Origin: Entrophospora sp. SA101
Taxonomy: Eukaryota > Glomeromycota > Glomeromycetes > Entrophosporales > Entrophosporaceae
Assembly (NCBI GenBank): GCA_958430865.1
Contig: CAUDNR010001402.1
Span: 57,973-89,828 of the forward strand
Length of the DNA: 31,856 nucleotides
Direction: 5' to 3'
The notes under the pieces are model-generated. The model did no database searches. It had not been told where the DNA came from and saw nothing but the letters and a program-made list of their open reading frames with translations. The translations under genes were made by a program, and so were the position numbers. Shown here one piece after another: positions 1 to 11,800 of this stretch. Within the stretch, counting starts at the first letter, position 1. Every line of letters starts with the position of its first letter.

Positions 1-585
1 TCTTTTCTCTCACACTTGCATATCAGAAAATTCATATATATAAGCACGATTAAATTTTGATAAGAAAGAGAAAAAGAAAACGCAAAAAGAAAAAAAAGAA
101 AAAAGAATTATTTTTTACTCTTATCTTTAATATCTTTTTATTTTTTATTTTTATTTTTTTATTTTACCTGTTTAATGCAACTCTTAATTTCATTAATAAT
201 ATAATTTTCTTATCCGAGTGCTTAATCATCATCATCACATCAACATAATAATACTGTGATATATAAAAAAATAAAACTTATATATAAACATTAATTTTAA
301 TTTTTATATATATATATATTTTTTTCCAACAACAAAAACAAAAAATTTCCTTTTGATAAAGAGAAATAAAAAAACATTTTATTATTAACTAATAAATATC
401 ATCATCATCATCATCATCATCATTATTAATTCATCACCGTCTTCCCTTTTCTTTTGCGCCATTTTAAAACATATTCCAAAAAGAAAAAATATTACAATCA
501 CAACTTTTTCTCGCTTGTTATTTCTCTATTTTAAAATTCCCTCTTTACGTCTTTTCAAACAGCTTTTTAAAATAATAAAATAATA
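1..585 (+). promoter_or_regulatory. Upstream region and leader of the PP1-regulator gene
   Basis: No credible gene lies here. The stretch has a purine-only tract at about 63-110, pyrimidine-rich blocks, a TA-repeat at about 305-320 and a TCA/ATC triplet run at about 399-423. It ends at the ATG at 586. The purine and pyrimidine tracts and the absence of a conserved reading frame fit a promoter plus 5' untranslated region, but no transcription start can be fixed from sequence alone. Confidence 0.4.
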
Positions 586-2232
586 ATGACAATAGCAATG
601 ATAATTCCTGATGACAATTTAACCGGAATAACGCCTGGTGTAAAACATCCTCCAGAAATCTGTGTTGACTATTTGTCCCACGAGTGGAAAAAGGAAGATG
701 ATATTTGGACTTCATGGAAGGCAATGTCTAAACAAAAAAAAGAGATCGCTAATGGTATCAGATTGGAAAATGCTTCCTGGAGAACCTGGGCAAAACAGAA
801 ATATCATTTGAGAACCGTTAATCCTGAAAAAATCAATTGGTAAGATAGATCAATGGACCTGCTGCTGCACAAATTGATATATTGGTATTTAATAAAAATA
901 TATTTATTAATCTCAATTTTTATTATTTTTAGGCTTAAAGATAACGATGTTACATGGTTGTACGGTCCTTTTCACACCGAAGATGAATTCCATTTAATGA
1001 AAGCCTCATCGCAACCATTACCACCATTATCAAATTCTAACAATACCGATTACGTTAATTACGTTAACGATATACATTCTTCACCTACATCACTCGTATC
1101 ACCTGCTTTATCTATATCTTCTGATCCATGTACCAATTCTTCGACATCATCACCTCAAATGTTCACATCAACGTCAAAATCTAAATCTTGTCTGAAAAAG
1201 AAAAAAATATCTGAAATATTACGTCCTAAATCTTGTGCTACAAATACAATTAGCGACAAAAACCAATATGATATTAATATTACTAATTATTATAAAGATA
1301 TAATATCGACGACCGCTTCTTCAATAATACCAACAACATCAATGATAATAAATAATAATAATTGTGGCGACGGCGATCTTGGCAGTGATTGTGAAACTGC
1401 ATCAACTTGTTCTACAATATCGGCTCCAACTACTCCTATAGCTGGTCCAACTAAATCAATACTATTACCAATTGAACGTGAAAGTAATCAACATAATCAT
1501 CATATTAGATTTAATGACCAAGTTGAACAATGCATAGCCATAGATTCTTCTGATTGTGAAGAGGAAGAGGAGGATAAAGACGACAAGGAAAATAGTATTG
1601 ACAATAACAATAAGAAAATTATGAAAAAGAAAAAGGATTGTTTTACAATATGTAAAATTGCTCCTACAAAATTAAAACCCGGGTATTCTACCAGTAACAA
1701 AAATGACAACAGTAACGACAGTTACTTTAATTATGACTATAACTATGACTATGACTGTAATTATGATCATGCTTTTTCTTCAACAAATCACAATATTAAT
1801 AATAATAAGAACGATAAAAATAATGCAGCATCTTCATCTTCTACACCATCTACAACGACTTCATCTTCCTCAAATAATACACCATCAAAATTTCCTTGGA
1901 TGGATGATGATGATGATGATTTGGATATTGATGATTTGGATATATTTGATTTTGATTCTAGTCCATCATCATCGTTATCATCATCATCATCATTGTTGTC
2001 TTCATACAATTCCACCAGCACAATACAACCAATTCCTTTTTGTTGTTCACAATCACCACCAAGAATAATATCTTCAACGTCATCTTCTAAAAATATTAAT
2101 GATATAACACAATCAGAAGATCAAGAGGAAGAGGAAGAGGAAGATAATGGATTAGTTGATAAAGCTGTTAATATAGCAACTAGCGTCAGAGTGATTGTAC
2201 AATGGTGTTCTATTATGGTTTTCAATAGATGA
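586..2232 (+). CDS. REG1: Reg1/Reg2-type protein phosphatase 1 regulatory subunit
   Basis: Exons 586-839 and 933-2232; the intron at 840-932 is GTAAGA...TTTTTAG and splits the codon of Trp85. The product is 517 aa. Residues 28-69 read DYLSHEW, then a spaced W..SW, then RLENASWRTW, the signature of the 'GATA-like' (DUF1752) domain of fungal Reg1/Reg2; it continues across the splice as WLKDNDVTWLYGPF. A basic patch CLKKKKISEILRPKS follows. At residues 275-285 is HIRFNDQVEQC, matching the position of the Reg1 PP1-docking motif (RHIHF type), followed by an acidic run. The C-terminal block GLVDKAVNIATSVR is also family-like. The middle is Ser/Asn/Asp-rich low complexity. Known in yeast: Reg1 targets PP1 (Glc7) to Snf1 kinase for glucose repression. 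That role here is inferred. The ATG at 586 is the first in frame before the domain. Confidence 0.85.
840..932 (+). other. Spliceosomal intron of the PP1-regulator gene
   Basis: A 93-base intron with donor GTAAGA and acceptor TTTTTAG. Without splicing, the frame stops at 841-843, immediately after the conserved Trp codon. With splicing, the conserved domain continues as WLKDNDVTWLYGPF, which fixes both junctions. Confidence 0.85.
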
Positions 2233-5200
2233 TTTGTCAATGTGCATCATCCGATGATAGTAGTTATTAGTGGTAGTGGTGCAATAATGGTAAAAATATA
2301 AAGATGGATTTATTTTGCATTTTTTTTTTTTTTTTTGATTTAAAACTTTCTTCAAACTTTTGAAATAATCAATATCTTAAATATTTAAAAAAATCAAATT
2401 CTTATAGCCTTCATTAAGTTTTTTTTTGATTTAAAATTAAGAAAAAAGGGAATTATTTTAGATTTGCTAATTATATAATTTATTTATCATACAAACATTA
2501 CCATATCAACTAGTCATATAAATCAAATCATCATCTCATATTCATCATATTAAAATAATTTATGAAATTAATTAAGAACATTAATTATTTTATTTTTATT
2601 TTAATTTAAAAAAAAAAAAAAGTAATTATAGAATTAAAAAAATTATTTTTGTACATAATAAAAAAAGGTAAAACAAGTAACAATAATAAAAATTAAATTT
2701 TAATATTAAAATGATCTTCATGAGTCCATAAATTGATAATCTTTTTTTACCTTGAAATTAACCAAGTCCTACCTCTACTAAAAAAAAATTACAAAAAAAA
2801 TTACTTGTGGTTTTATATAAATTAGTTAATAGGATGCTGGAGTGTGCGTTGATTCATTTTTATATCATTAGTATATATATTTGACAACGACGGAATAAAG
2901 CAAAAAATCAGGACAAAGAGTAAAAAGCGCACAATGCGCACAATACTCGAAAATTTTGAAGTAAAAGAAATATGATAAGGTATACTTCTTGATTGTTCTT
3001 ACTCATTTATTCACATTGTATAGTAATAATAGGATCCCTGATTCGACTGACAAAAATTATTAGAGCAAAAATTAAACGCTTGTAAAAAACATTATTATTA
3101 TGGAAAAATCAATAATAAAAATACCATTAGTTCATATTTACATCAAATAAAACATTAATACCTACAAGCAAATAGATTTAGAATCTTTGGTTAATGTGGA
3201 AAGAGAACGCGACCTTCTTTTTTATTTTTATATAGCAGGAAAGTCCTCAAGTGTTGATATAAATGCGCAGAACATACCTACGAATACTTTGATCACAATG
3301 AATGACTGTCCAAACATTTCCAGAATCATATTATATATGTTGGAGTAAAAACTCGTTACTTGAGGGCCAAACTATTAAACTGAGATAGAGAGAGTCATGA
3401 TATAATCCTGGCTGGAGTTGCACATTAATTTTATTAACATTCAGAGTGTCCAAATATGCAATGATTTATGGCATATATATATATATTCTAGAGTGATGCA
3501 CATATAACAAGCCAGATGCTTTAATGGTTCACATTTCTTTTATTAACAAGTTAGAGATTGTCTAAACATAAAGATTTCATGTACATGTTGATATATATTA
3601 TTAACGTATGTATGTACTAGTTTGACAGAATTTGGAGATAAAGTTAACACACATCTAATTAGTAGTGTAAAAACGAAGTTACCTTTTCTTTATAAAGTTA
3701 TTCAACGCAGCGAGCTAAATGTCCAACAATAATATATTTATATTTTTTTTGGTGATTGTTTAAATCTTAGAAATGGTGATTCTTGCTACAAATGTTGGCA
3801 CAACAAGTTAAAGATTGACGTAAAGATAGATTAGATATCATGTCGTACATATATGTTAATAGAATAAGTCGATTAATTTGAATTCCTTGTCACTACGTTG
3901 GGGTGAAAGCAATAATACATCTTATTATTAGCAAGCTAGGCTGGTCATCATTCAAACGTCTTTAAGGTTTATTTAATATGCATATCCGCTCTCCAGAACA
4001 ACCAAATCACGTGATTTTGTTTTTTGAAAGAGGAATATTTTCTATGAGACACAATTGCATTAAATTGCATTAAGATTCCGAGATCCAATGAAGTTAGCCA
4101 CATTAAGTCAATTATTTTGCTGGAAAGTTAATCTCTTGTTTTATTACACAAAATGGTAACATTAGATAGAACAATACCAAAGTCAATTTATGATAACTTA
4201 GTTGCGTGAATGTTTAACATATATGCGAGAGGCTTAGGTATAGAGAGTGTCATGTGTGGTGTTGGTGCAATACAACACATTATTTGACAAAGCTGTATGG
4301 GCACATTGTAGGTATAGCAAAACTAATTTACAAATTAAGGATAGCTAACTAATAACATTTACACAACGAATGTCGTCGCACGAACTGTTGAAGGATAAGC
4401 GAATAACCAATTAATAAACTTGTTTTTATGCCATATCATACAAAGAACAGAAATATAAGAACCCAAGAAACAAACTATAATGAACTCAAACACGATGATT
4501 GTTTTGAGAGCTATCCCAGTAAAGCAATGGGTCAAGTCAATTAAAAAATATTGAAATTTAAAGTAAAAGAATTACTAAAGCAACGATCAAGTGATAAATA
4601 GTCACATGTTCTTTGTTTTATTTGTATGTATGTATGGTAATAATAATAAACAAACTAAATTATTTTGTGTTTACATGAAAGTGTGGGGTGCATGCATATT
4701 TATAAAAAAATCTTAATTAAAAATATATATTTGCGGCAATTTTTTTTGTGAATGAATTATTTTTTATTGTAATTCGATGAATGGAAATTCGTTGTGTAAT
4801 TTTTGTGGGAAAAACACAATCAAAATTGATTGAACAATTATATAAAAAAAATTCGCAATATTTTTTATTTTCATATAAAAATTGTCTCGGGTTTTTGTTG
4901 ATACAATAGATACAATAATAACAATAATAGTACTAGTTAATAGAAGAAGATGAAAACTCCGAGTTGGAGCCGAGTTCAGATTGATTGTTATTATATTCAA
5001 AATTAATCTAATTAAAAAAGAAATTTAAAGGAGAAGTTTGTGTAAGAGAAAGAATACGGAAAAATATAATTGTCTTAATTTCACACGCACGCATGGATTT
5101 TCAGTAATTTAAAAAAGGTATATTAATAAAATAGTATCACAAGGAAATGGGAACTACAGGGTTCTAATTAGAAAGCCCAGTTATATAGATTACGATATTT

Positions 5201-6177
5201 AGAAAGATTTGCATAGTTACCAGCGCGGTATGACCCCTGAATACGATATTTAGTTAATTCGGCACCATATTTAAAGAGATTTACATGATTTATCTATTTT
5301 GACCCGCGCGGTAAAGATGTTGGGGTTGTGTAACGCATTTTTAAATTTTATGCCCGCGGCGTATTCAGGGTCCTGTTTATCATTGGCCAAAAATTATTTA
5401 ACAAAACAATTAAAAAATAAATATTATTCATTTGTACATTTTTTATTATAAATATTGATTTGGTGTGCTTTTTTTCGGCCGATTCTGTAAACAACTGTCG
5501 CAGTACTTATTGAGAAGACACGAGCCAAACAATTTCCCGGGTACAGAAAAGTTGTATTGAGCGTAATTATAATTTAGATTAGCAAGATTAGAAGTAGCAG
5601 AGACATCAGATATTGCGAATTGTCCTGTTAAAATTTCCAGAAACAAGAGTGTAATTTACAAATTTCATGGATGCTAGGTTATGTATATGAGTTTTTTAGG
5701 GTCTGAATAATCTTTGAATCTATTTCTATACTCGTACCATGATAAATGATTTCAAGATAATTTCTTGTCCTCGAAAATAAAGCAGCTATTGGATTTTAAA
5801 ACAAAAGATTAAAAGATTACACATAGCCAAAACAAATTAAAAATTAAAATGATTCGAAGGATTAAATTGTTTGTTAGAGATAGATTGATGTATATAGCAT
5901 TTGCTGTTCTATGTCATTGTAAAAAAATTTATTCTCATTTTAGTCTATGGAATAACATTCGACCATTAAACAATTAACAAATCATTTAAAAGAGTTGTTG
6001 TCCATTATCAATCAATCAAAAAGCTCTTTATTCGCCAAAAGAATAGTAGTTAATAAATAATATTAGCAAAAACAAACTAATTAATTACAATAATATCAAG
6101 ATTAAGTTGAAGCAATCGGTGACACATTCCACCCAATATTAAGAATATAGAGTATAGAGAATATATCAATTGATCAT
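2233..6177. other. Gene-free AT-rich spacer
   Basis: I see no supportable gene. The first few hundred bases are probably the 3' untranslated region of the PP1-regulator gene. Between about 3300 and 3860 there are loosely similar short stretches around 'tgtcCAAACAT' followed by TA-runs, perhaps a very old repeat. The patch at 5157-5373 is locally GC-rich and is listed separately. Short open frames here (for example minus 4764-5000 and 5446-5646) have no recognisable composition or partner exons. Confidence 0.5.
5157..5373. repeat. GC-rich repeat patch with inverted and direct copies
   Basis: Within very AT-rich DNA this patch carries 'gcgcggtatgacccctg' near 5223 and 'gacccgcgcggtaaag' near 5301. 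'gacccctgaatacg' (5232-5245) is nearly the reverse complement of 'cgtattcagggtc' (5360-5372). 'tacgatatttag' occurs directly repeated at 5191 and 5242. It starts near CAGGGTTCTA, which resembles a hAT-type terminus, but no clean target duplication is visible. A small degenerate transposon-derived repeat is the likeliest reading. Confidence 0.4.
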
Positions 6178-6420
6178 AGCGCAGAGAGCATAGTGGAAGT
6201 TTGTTGTTACACGAAATGTTGTACAGAACTCATTGCTTCTGAAACTTCGCCAGTGTATAGTTGTTACCTCTCTAAATTGGAGATCAAGTTCGGATCAAAT
6301 TCAAATCCAGTTTATCACTTACTTTTTATTGCCAGAAGGTTTTCCGTGTATTGTAAAGCTACGTTGCACAATATAAAAAATTAGTGTAACATTTCAAATT
6401 TCCACTATGCTAGCGCAGAG
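6178..6420. mobile_element. Small TIR element (MITE) with 9-bp target duplication
   Basis: The element at 6187-6411 (225 bp) begins AGCATAGTGGAAGTTTG and ends, in reverse complement, AGCATAGTGGAAATTTG. The similarity extends to GTTACAC with small gaps, about 28-30 bases in all. Both sides carry the identical direct repeat AGCGCAGAG, at 6178-6186 and 6412-6420. A 9-bp duplication with such inverted ends is typical of Mutator-like elements. The interior has no transposase. One frame stays open across most of it (6193-6384, GTG start, Cys-rich near the start), but I do not regard it as a gene. Confidence 0.8.
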
Positions 6421-6948
6421 CGTTTTACTTCAACGTTTAGATAAACTTCATTGACCTTTCTAGGGTTAGAAATAGGGTTATGGTGATGATTTAATTGCTT
6501 CATATTACTAAAAAAAAAGGATGAAATAATAGAAGCTGGTTGACTTGTTTGCTTGATGTTCTTTATTAATTGACTGTTAGTTATATACATTATGTATAAA
6601 TGTTAAGCTTTTTTTGCCATACAAAAAAATGGACCGTCAATCAGAAATCGTCGTCGAAGTGAATTACTCAAGTTAATTGTTAGTTAATATGAATAAATTG
6701 ATCAATTGATAATTTGTTTTTGGAGGAAAAGTGATTATGGCAATCATTGCGGATTCTCGATTTTCTTAAAAATAACTATATATGCCATTTGACTTAAATA
6801 GCTCAAATAATTACGGAGACAATTTCTGCAACTATAATCCGTATTTTTGTTTGTTATAATTGTTTAAATTTACTAAATTTGTATTTAATTAAAATTAGAG
6901 GAACCATTAATTGTTTGTTTATTTGTAAAACTTTACTTTAATTAAAAC

Positions 6949-6980
<32 letters not shown>

Positions 6981-8853
6981 TGTATGTATGTATGTATGTT
7001 TATTTATTTGTAAACAATCTTCAGGAAATCCTAAGATGGTCTCGGAGATCTACGGAACTTGAGTTTTTTCCAGAGTAGGGAGGGGGACAACTTTCTCTCT
7101 ATTACTATTAATATCTTAGTGCGTATTAAAGGAAAAAAAGTTAAGCGTGCTTGCATGTCCCGAAAAGCTCCGTCGGATGTTTTTTAGGTTTTTTTTATGG
7201 ACTACCCCAAATAAGGAAACAATATTTTCTCACCCCACAAAAACTCTTACTAAATCGGGTAAATATTTTACACACCAATCAATTCAATCAATTCAATTCA
7301 ATTTTGTTTATCACTCACTATAACTTTTTTTAAGGTTTATATATTTGTGTACTCCATAATTAATATATATACATATTATTATCGTTCAAAATATTAAGAC
7401 AGATTAGGCAGATTGTTAAACGCCACGATCGCCGATATAATGTGACTGTGATGTTAACGGTTTTAATATGACCCATGCTTTTTTATAAAAAATAATCGGG
7501 GTAACCAATGTATAAATTCAATAAGGTTTAATTTTTTCTCTTCAGTTTTGTTTTTGCTTTGTTGACAAGATTTTCTATTTTTGTTTTGTCTTTTTGTTGT
7601 GATTGTGATAGGGTGTTATTTCGAGAGGCATTACGCCACCAACCCTTTTGCCATCCTTGACATGCACCGGGCAAGAAAATCACCCATAATTTGCTAATGT
7701 TTAATACGTAAATAATTGTGTGCAAAATAACAATCTATTTTTATTTTGTTAATAGAATCTTCAAGTTTTATTTGCCAATTCTAATAAAAAGGTATCTTTT
7801 TTCACTGATATATATATGTATATACTTCCTGGACAAAGAATCTGGACGTCATAATAAAAAAAATTTAAAAAAATAAATTTTTAAGTAGAAAAATGAAACA
7901 TAATGATGTGTTGTTGTTGATGGATATTACTAAAGAACGTGTTCAACAAATCAATTGCGGCGAAAGTGCCAAACTTTTCACGAACTGAAAATGATTCAAG
8001 GAAAATGATAGAGGAAAGAAAACAAAATCATCAACTACCAAGAATTGTTATCGTAAAGTTCCAGAGTTGATTTTTCCTAATTTTGGGATCTTCTAACAAT
8101 CCTGCTTCCGCGAATGCCAAGTAGAAGGAATTAGGAATGAGTTAATTAGCAAATATTGCTTTATTTGCTTCTGTTATCACAATCACAAATATTTGTGGCG
8201 TCTAGCTGTTTGTGGCTTTACGTTTAATACCAGTTTTTCCCATTGTTTTTTGAAATTCAAATTAGGTAACTCAATTTGACTCGGAGTTTTCATTATTAGG
8301 TAAAATTTAGAATTTATCGATAAGGTTTTTATTTAATGTGAGAAAATTTAATTTTTTTGGTAAATCGTTTATCAAAAATTGTAAAGGTGAATGAATTTAT
8401 TAACTAGAGCAATAATAATAATAACAACAATAACAATATTAATAATGACGGTACTAATTAATATATGGAAATATGTATTAATTAATTGCACAACATTCTT
8501 GTCAGCAAAAAAGTAACCAAAATTATAACAATTTCCAGACTATTATTATTTACTATAATTGTTAAATTATTATTATTTATTATCAATCAATAAATGGGAA
8601 TTCATTCATTTCGGTCATTTTTCCCAAGAATTATCTAAATATGGTCTATCAGTGTTGGTAGATTTAGCGCCTAAATAACAATAACCGAATAAATTTTTTG
8701 ATTTTGGTTTTTTTGGCAAATCTCAATCACAGATAATGTATTTTGTATGTGTGCACAAATATATAGTAATAGTGTAATTTTTTATTTATGATGATGTGAT
8801 ACGTTATCACCATCTTTTGGAGGAAAAGAGAATATAAGCACAGAATTTTATAT
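6421..8853. other. Gene-free AT-rich spacer downstream of PDS5
   Basis: No supportable gene. It contains the TATG microsatellite listed separately and AAT/AAC-rich runs near 8410-8450. The end next to 8853 is presumably the 3' untranslated region of PDS5. A minus-strand open frame at 7528-7725 is Lys/Gln-rich and has no recognisable domain. Confidence 0.5.
6951..6999. repeat. (TATG)n microsatellite
   Basis: About twelve perfect copies of the tetranucleotide TATG, ending in TTTATTTATTTG. It lies in non-coding spacer and is likely length-variable. Confidence 0.95.
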
Positions 8854-11800
8854 TTACGATTTTGTCAGCCTCGTTTTTTTTGCCGATTTGGACTAAGGAA
8901 ATTACAGAATAAATATCATTATACATCATTATATATAATTTATAACAGCACATATAAAATCATCATACCTTGTCATTTTTATTATGTGTGGATCCATGTT
9001 TTTTTTCAAATGTTTTCATAAATTCATTTGGGATATAGTTTTTTGTTGTAATCTTGTAGAAAATCACCAATTCGTTAACTATTATCTATATCGTAATCAT
9101 CGTTAAAAAATACTACTAACCTGTGATATAATCTCGGGATTTGATAGTTTGCTAAATAAATCATTAGGTAAATTGACGTCTCCAGGAAAATCAGTTAATG
9201 GCCAAGAAAAAGATTTACATTTGGCTCTTATTAGATGTTGAGTCAAATCACTCAATAAATATAAATTCTATAACAAAAAAATTTATTATTAAACCCATTT
9301 TCTGTTTCTTTAATCTCTTTTCAAAGAATAAGATTTATTCGTACCTCGCTCTGTTCTAATGATTGTTTATCGCGAACTTGTTTTAATTTTCCTGCAAGAC
9401 AAAACAAATATGAAATATTCTCCGAATCTGCAATTGTATTTAAGAAAAAATCTATATAACTTTCAAACGAAATGAAATAATTATATTTAATATCATAATT
9501 CAAAATGTGCATATGTTGCAAATTATTGATTATAAATAATGATTTACTTACACTATGAATTCAGAAAGGACATTTAATTCGTGCGAAAAATCAGGATGAT
9601 GGGAAAGGAGATGAATCAATCTAACTAAAGACATCTCAAACAACAGATTCTTATCACCTTCAATAAAGAATAAAGATATAAAAATATTATTGTTAAGAAA
9701 ATTAAACTTGAGAGTGATTAATTAGTAAATACTTACGGATCGACCCAGTTGCACGAGATTGTCTTGTCAAAAAAACTTTAACCTATTGTATATGTGCAGT
9801 ATAATTTAAAATTCACATCTATTAGTTGAACTTAATATTAATATCTTTAATATAATTTTAAATTTATTAGCATTATTATTAAATTTACCATATCACGAAT
9901 TTCGTGCGCAGGATCATGTGCAGTTAAAAAAAATATAGACAAGAATCGTGCATGTAGAAGATAACTTGCACAATATTTAACAAGCCTTGAAGCAAATCCA
10001 AATCTCACTTGGTAACAAGGATCCTAAACATTAATAAATATAAGGTTAGGTGTATATATATAAAGTAAAGATTTTTTGGATGAGAAAAAAAAACTACTAA
10101 CTTGTATCATGAATGCCAATTCTTGAAATTCTCCAACAGATATCATTGAATTATATATTTTTTTATGTGCCAGCTTCAATAAATTGTGAACAGCTGCCAA
10201 TCTTAATCTACTCCGAAATGAAGGTCTTTAAACAATGTTTAGAACAGTCAATACAAATTGTATATAAACATGTGTAATTATAAATATTATACATATTTAA
10301 TATTATACCTTGTTGATTTATCACCAAGTAATTCACCGCCTTCCCTTATTAAATTCCAAAATAATTTAAAAATAGGTTTAGCCAACTCGACTGCTACCTC
10401 TCTATCAGAAACTGTCAGTAAACGGTTCACCAGTACTTTTAATCCCATTATCTATATATATAAACCTTTTCAGTTTGATGCCATATTTAATTCCTCAAAT
10501 TTTTTTATCAGTTGCTAGGGATTTATTTACCTTTGCCTTACATTCATCGTCAATTACATGATCTTCTACCCATTCAACATCATCTCCTGGAACTGCTTTA
10601 TGATAATTTTTCATTAATATCTCTTTAACAATAAAATTAGTTATCGAGTCACTCTTCTCTTCGTATACAATAGGTGCATAAAGAACACATTGACTGAGTG
10701 CTGAAAGATTTGATAATATATATTCAGACCTCACAGAAAGGTTTGGTACGATGTTCTTACATAACGAATTATAATAATAATAAATTATTTAATAATGAAA
10801 AACTGATCGAATCAGATTGAATTAAAAAAAAAGCAATAATTATAACACAAACATTTAACAATTCACTGCACAATTGATCTTTTTGTCGTACATGACCTAA
10901 AATAATAGTAGCAAATTTGGCTTGTTTAGGTGTTCCTTCAAGTGATAATTTCATAAAACGTTCTATATGACCCCTATTGAAATACATGTACGCTTTTTTT
11001 AATAAAAATAAAAATAATAAATTTATCAAATTAATAATTTCAAAATTCTAAACCTTTCTTGAGGCGTTTCGTCAGGAAATGTTTTAGCCAATTTAGAAAG
11101 TACTTCCAAACTATCTTCTTAATAAATTATTTATTAGTTTGGTTTATGTAATTAGAAATACTATATGTATATAAGCTAGTAGTACCTGTAGTTTCATCAT
11201 CTTCATTAATGGCTAAATCTGTCAATTCATGAAAGTAGGGTTTAAATATAGCGGGAAACCGGTGAGATGTTTCCTATTTTCATTTATTATTACAAGAACA
11301 ACATATTATTGTTAATAATCATATTAAATAATATTAATAACATGTAAATATATACGTAATAGAATCTTTAAATACCCTAAATAATTCGTGTGCAATAATA
11401 GAATCGCCATTATGTTTAGAAGTATCCATAGATCTAATTTTATCTAAAAGCAATGCTATCAAATCCCTATTAATTATGGTTAGACTAATTCGACGTATTA
11501 GGGTAGAAAATGTCTCAGCTGAAGAGGGTGACAGTTGTTCAATGCATTTTAATGCATCTTTCTAAGAAAATTGAATGGATGTGAGAACATATAACATATG
11601 AATTATAATATATACGCCCTATATATGTAAATGATTGTGACAAACCGCAGATTTTTTCACAGTTTTATAATCTGAGGTAGGATTCATACAACCTCTTATC
11701 AATTTGTAAATACGACTGTTATTCAATTTTGGGAACGATGAAAGATGGTTTACCGATTTCAATGGATCTGGAAGTTTTCCTAATTATATAAATAATTGTT

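Noticed and set aside
57..248. Open frame with a Lys/Arg-rich start and hydrophobic remainder
   Set aside because: It lacks an ATG, comes from purine and pyrimidine tracts, and lies in the leader of the next gene.
1500..2068. Open frames overlapping the PP1-regulator coding exon in other frames
   Set aside because: They are shadows of triplet-repeat-rich coding sequence; the real frame carries the conserved motifs.
6193..6384. 63-residue frame inside the TIR element
   Set aside because: It begins at GTG, ends inside the right inverted repeat and resembles no known protein; non-autonomous elements of this size usually do not code.
7528..7725. Minus-strand frame with a charged C-terminus
   Set aside because: No recognisable domain, no partner exons, and AT-driven composition.
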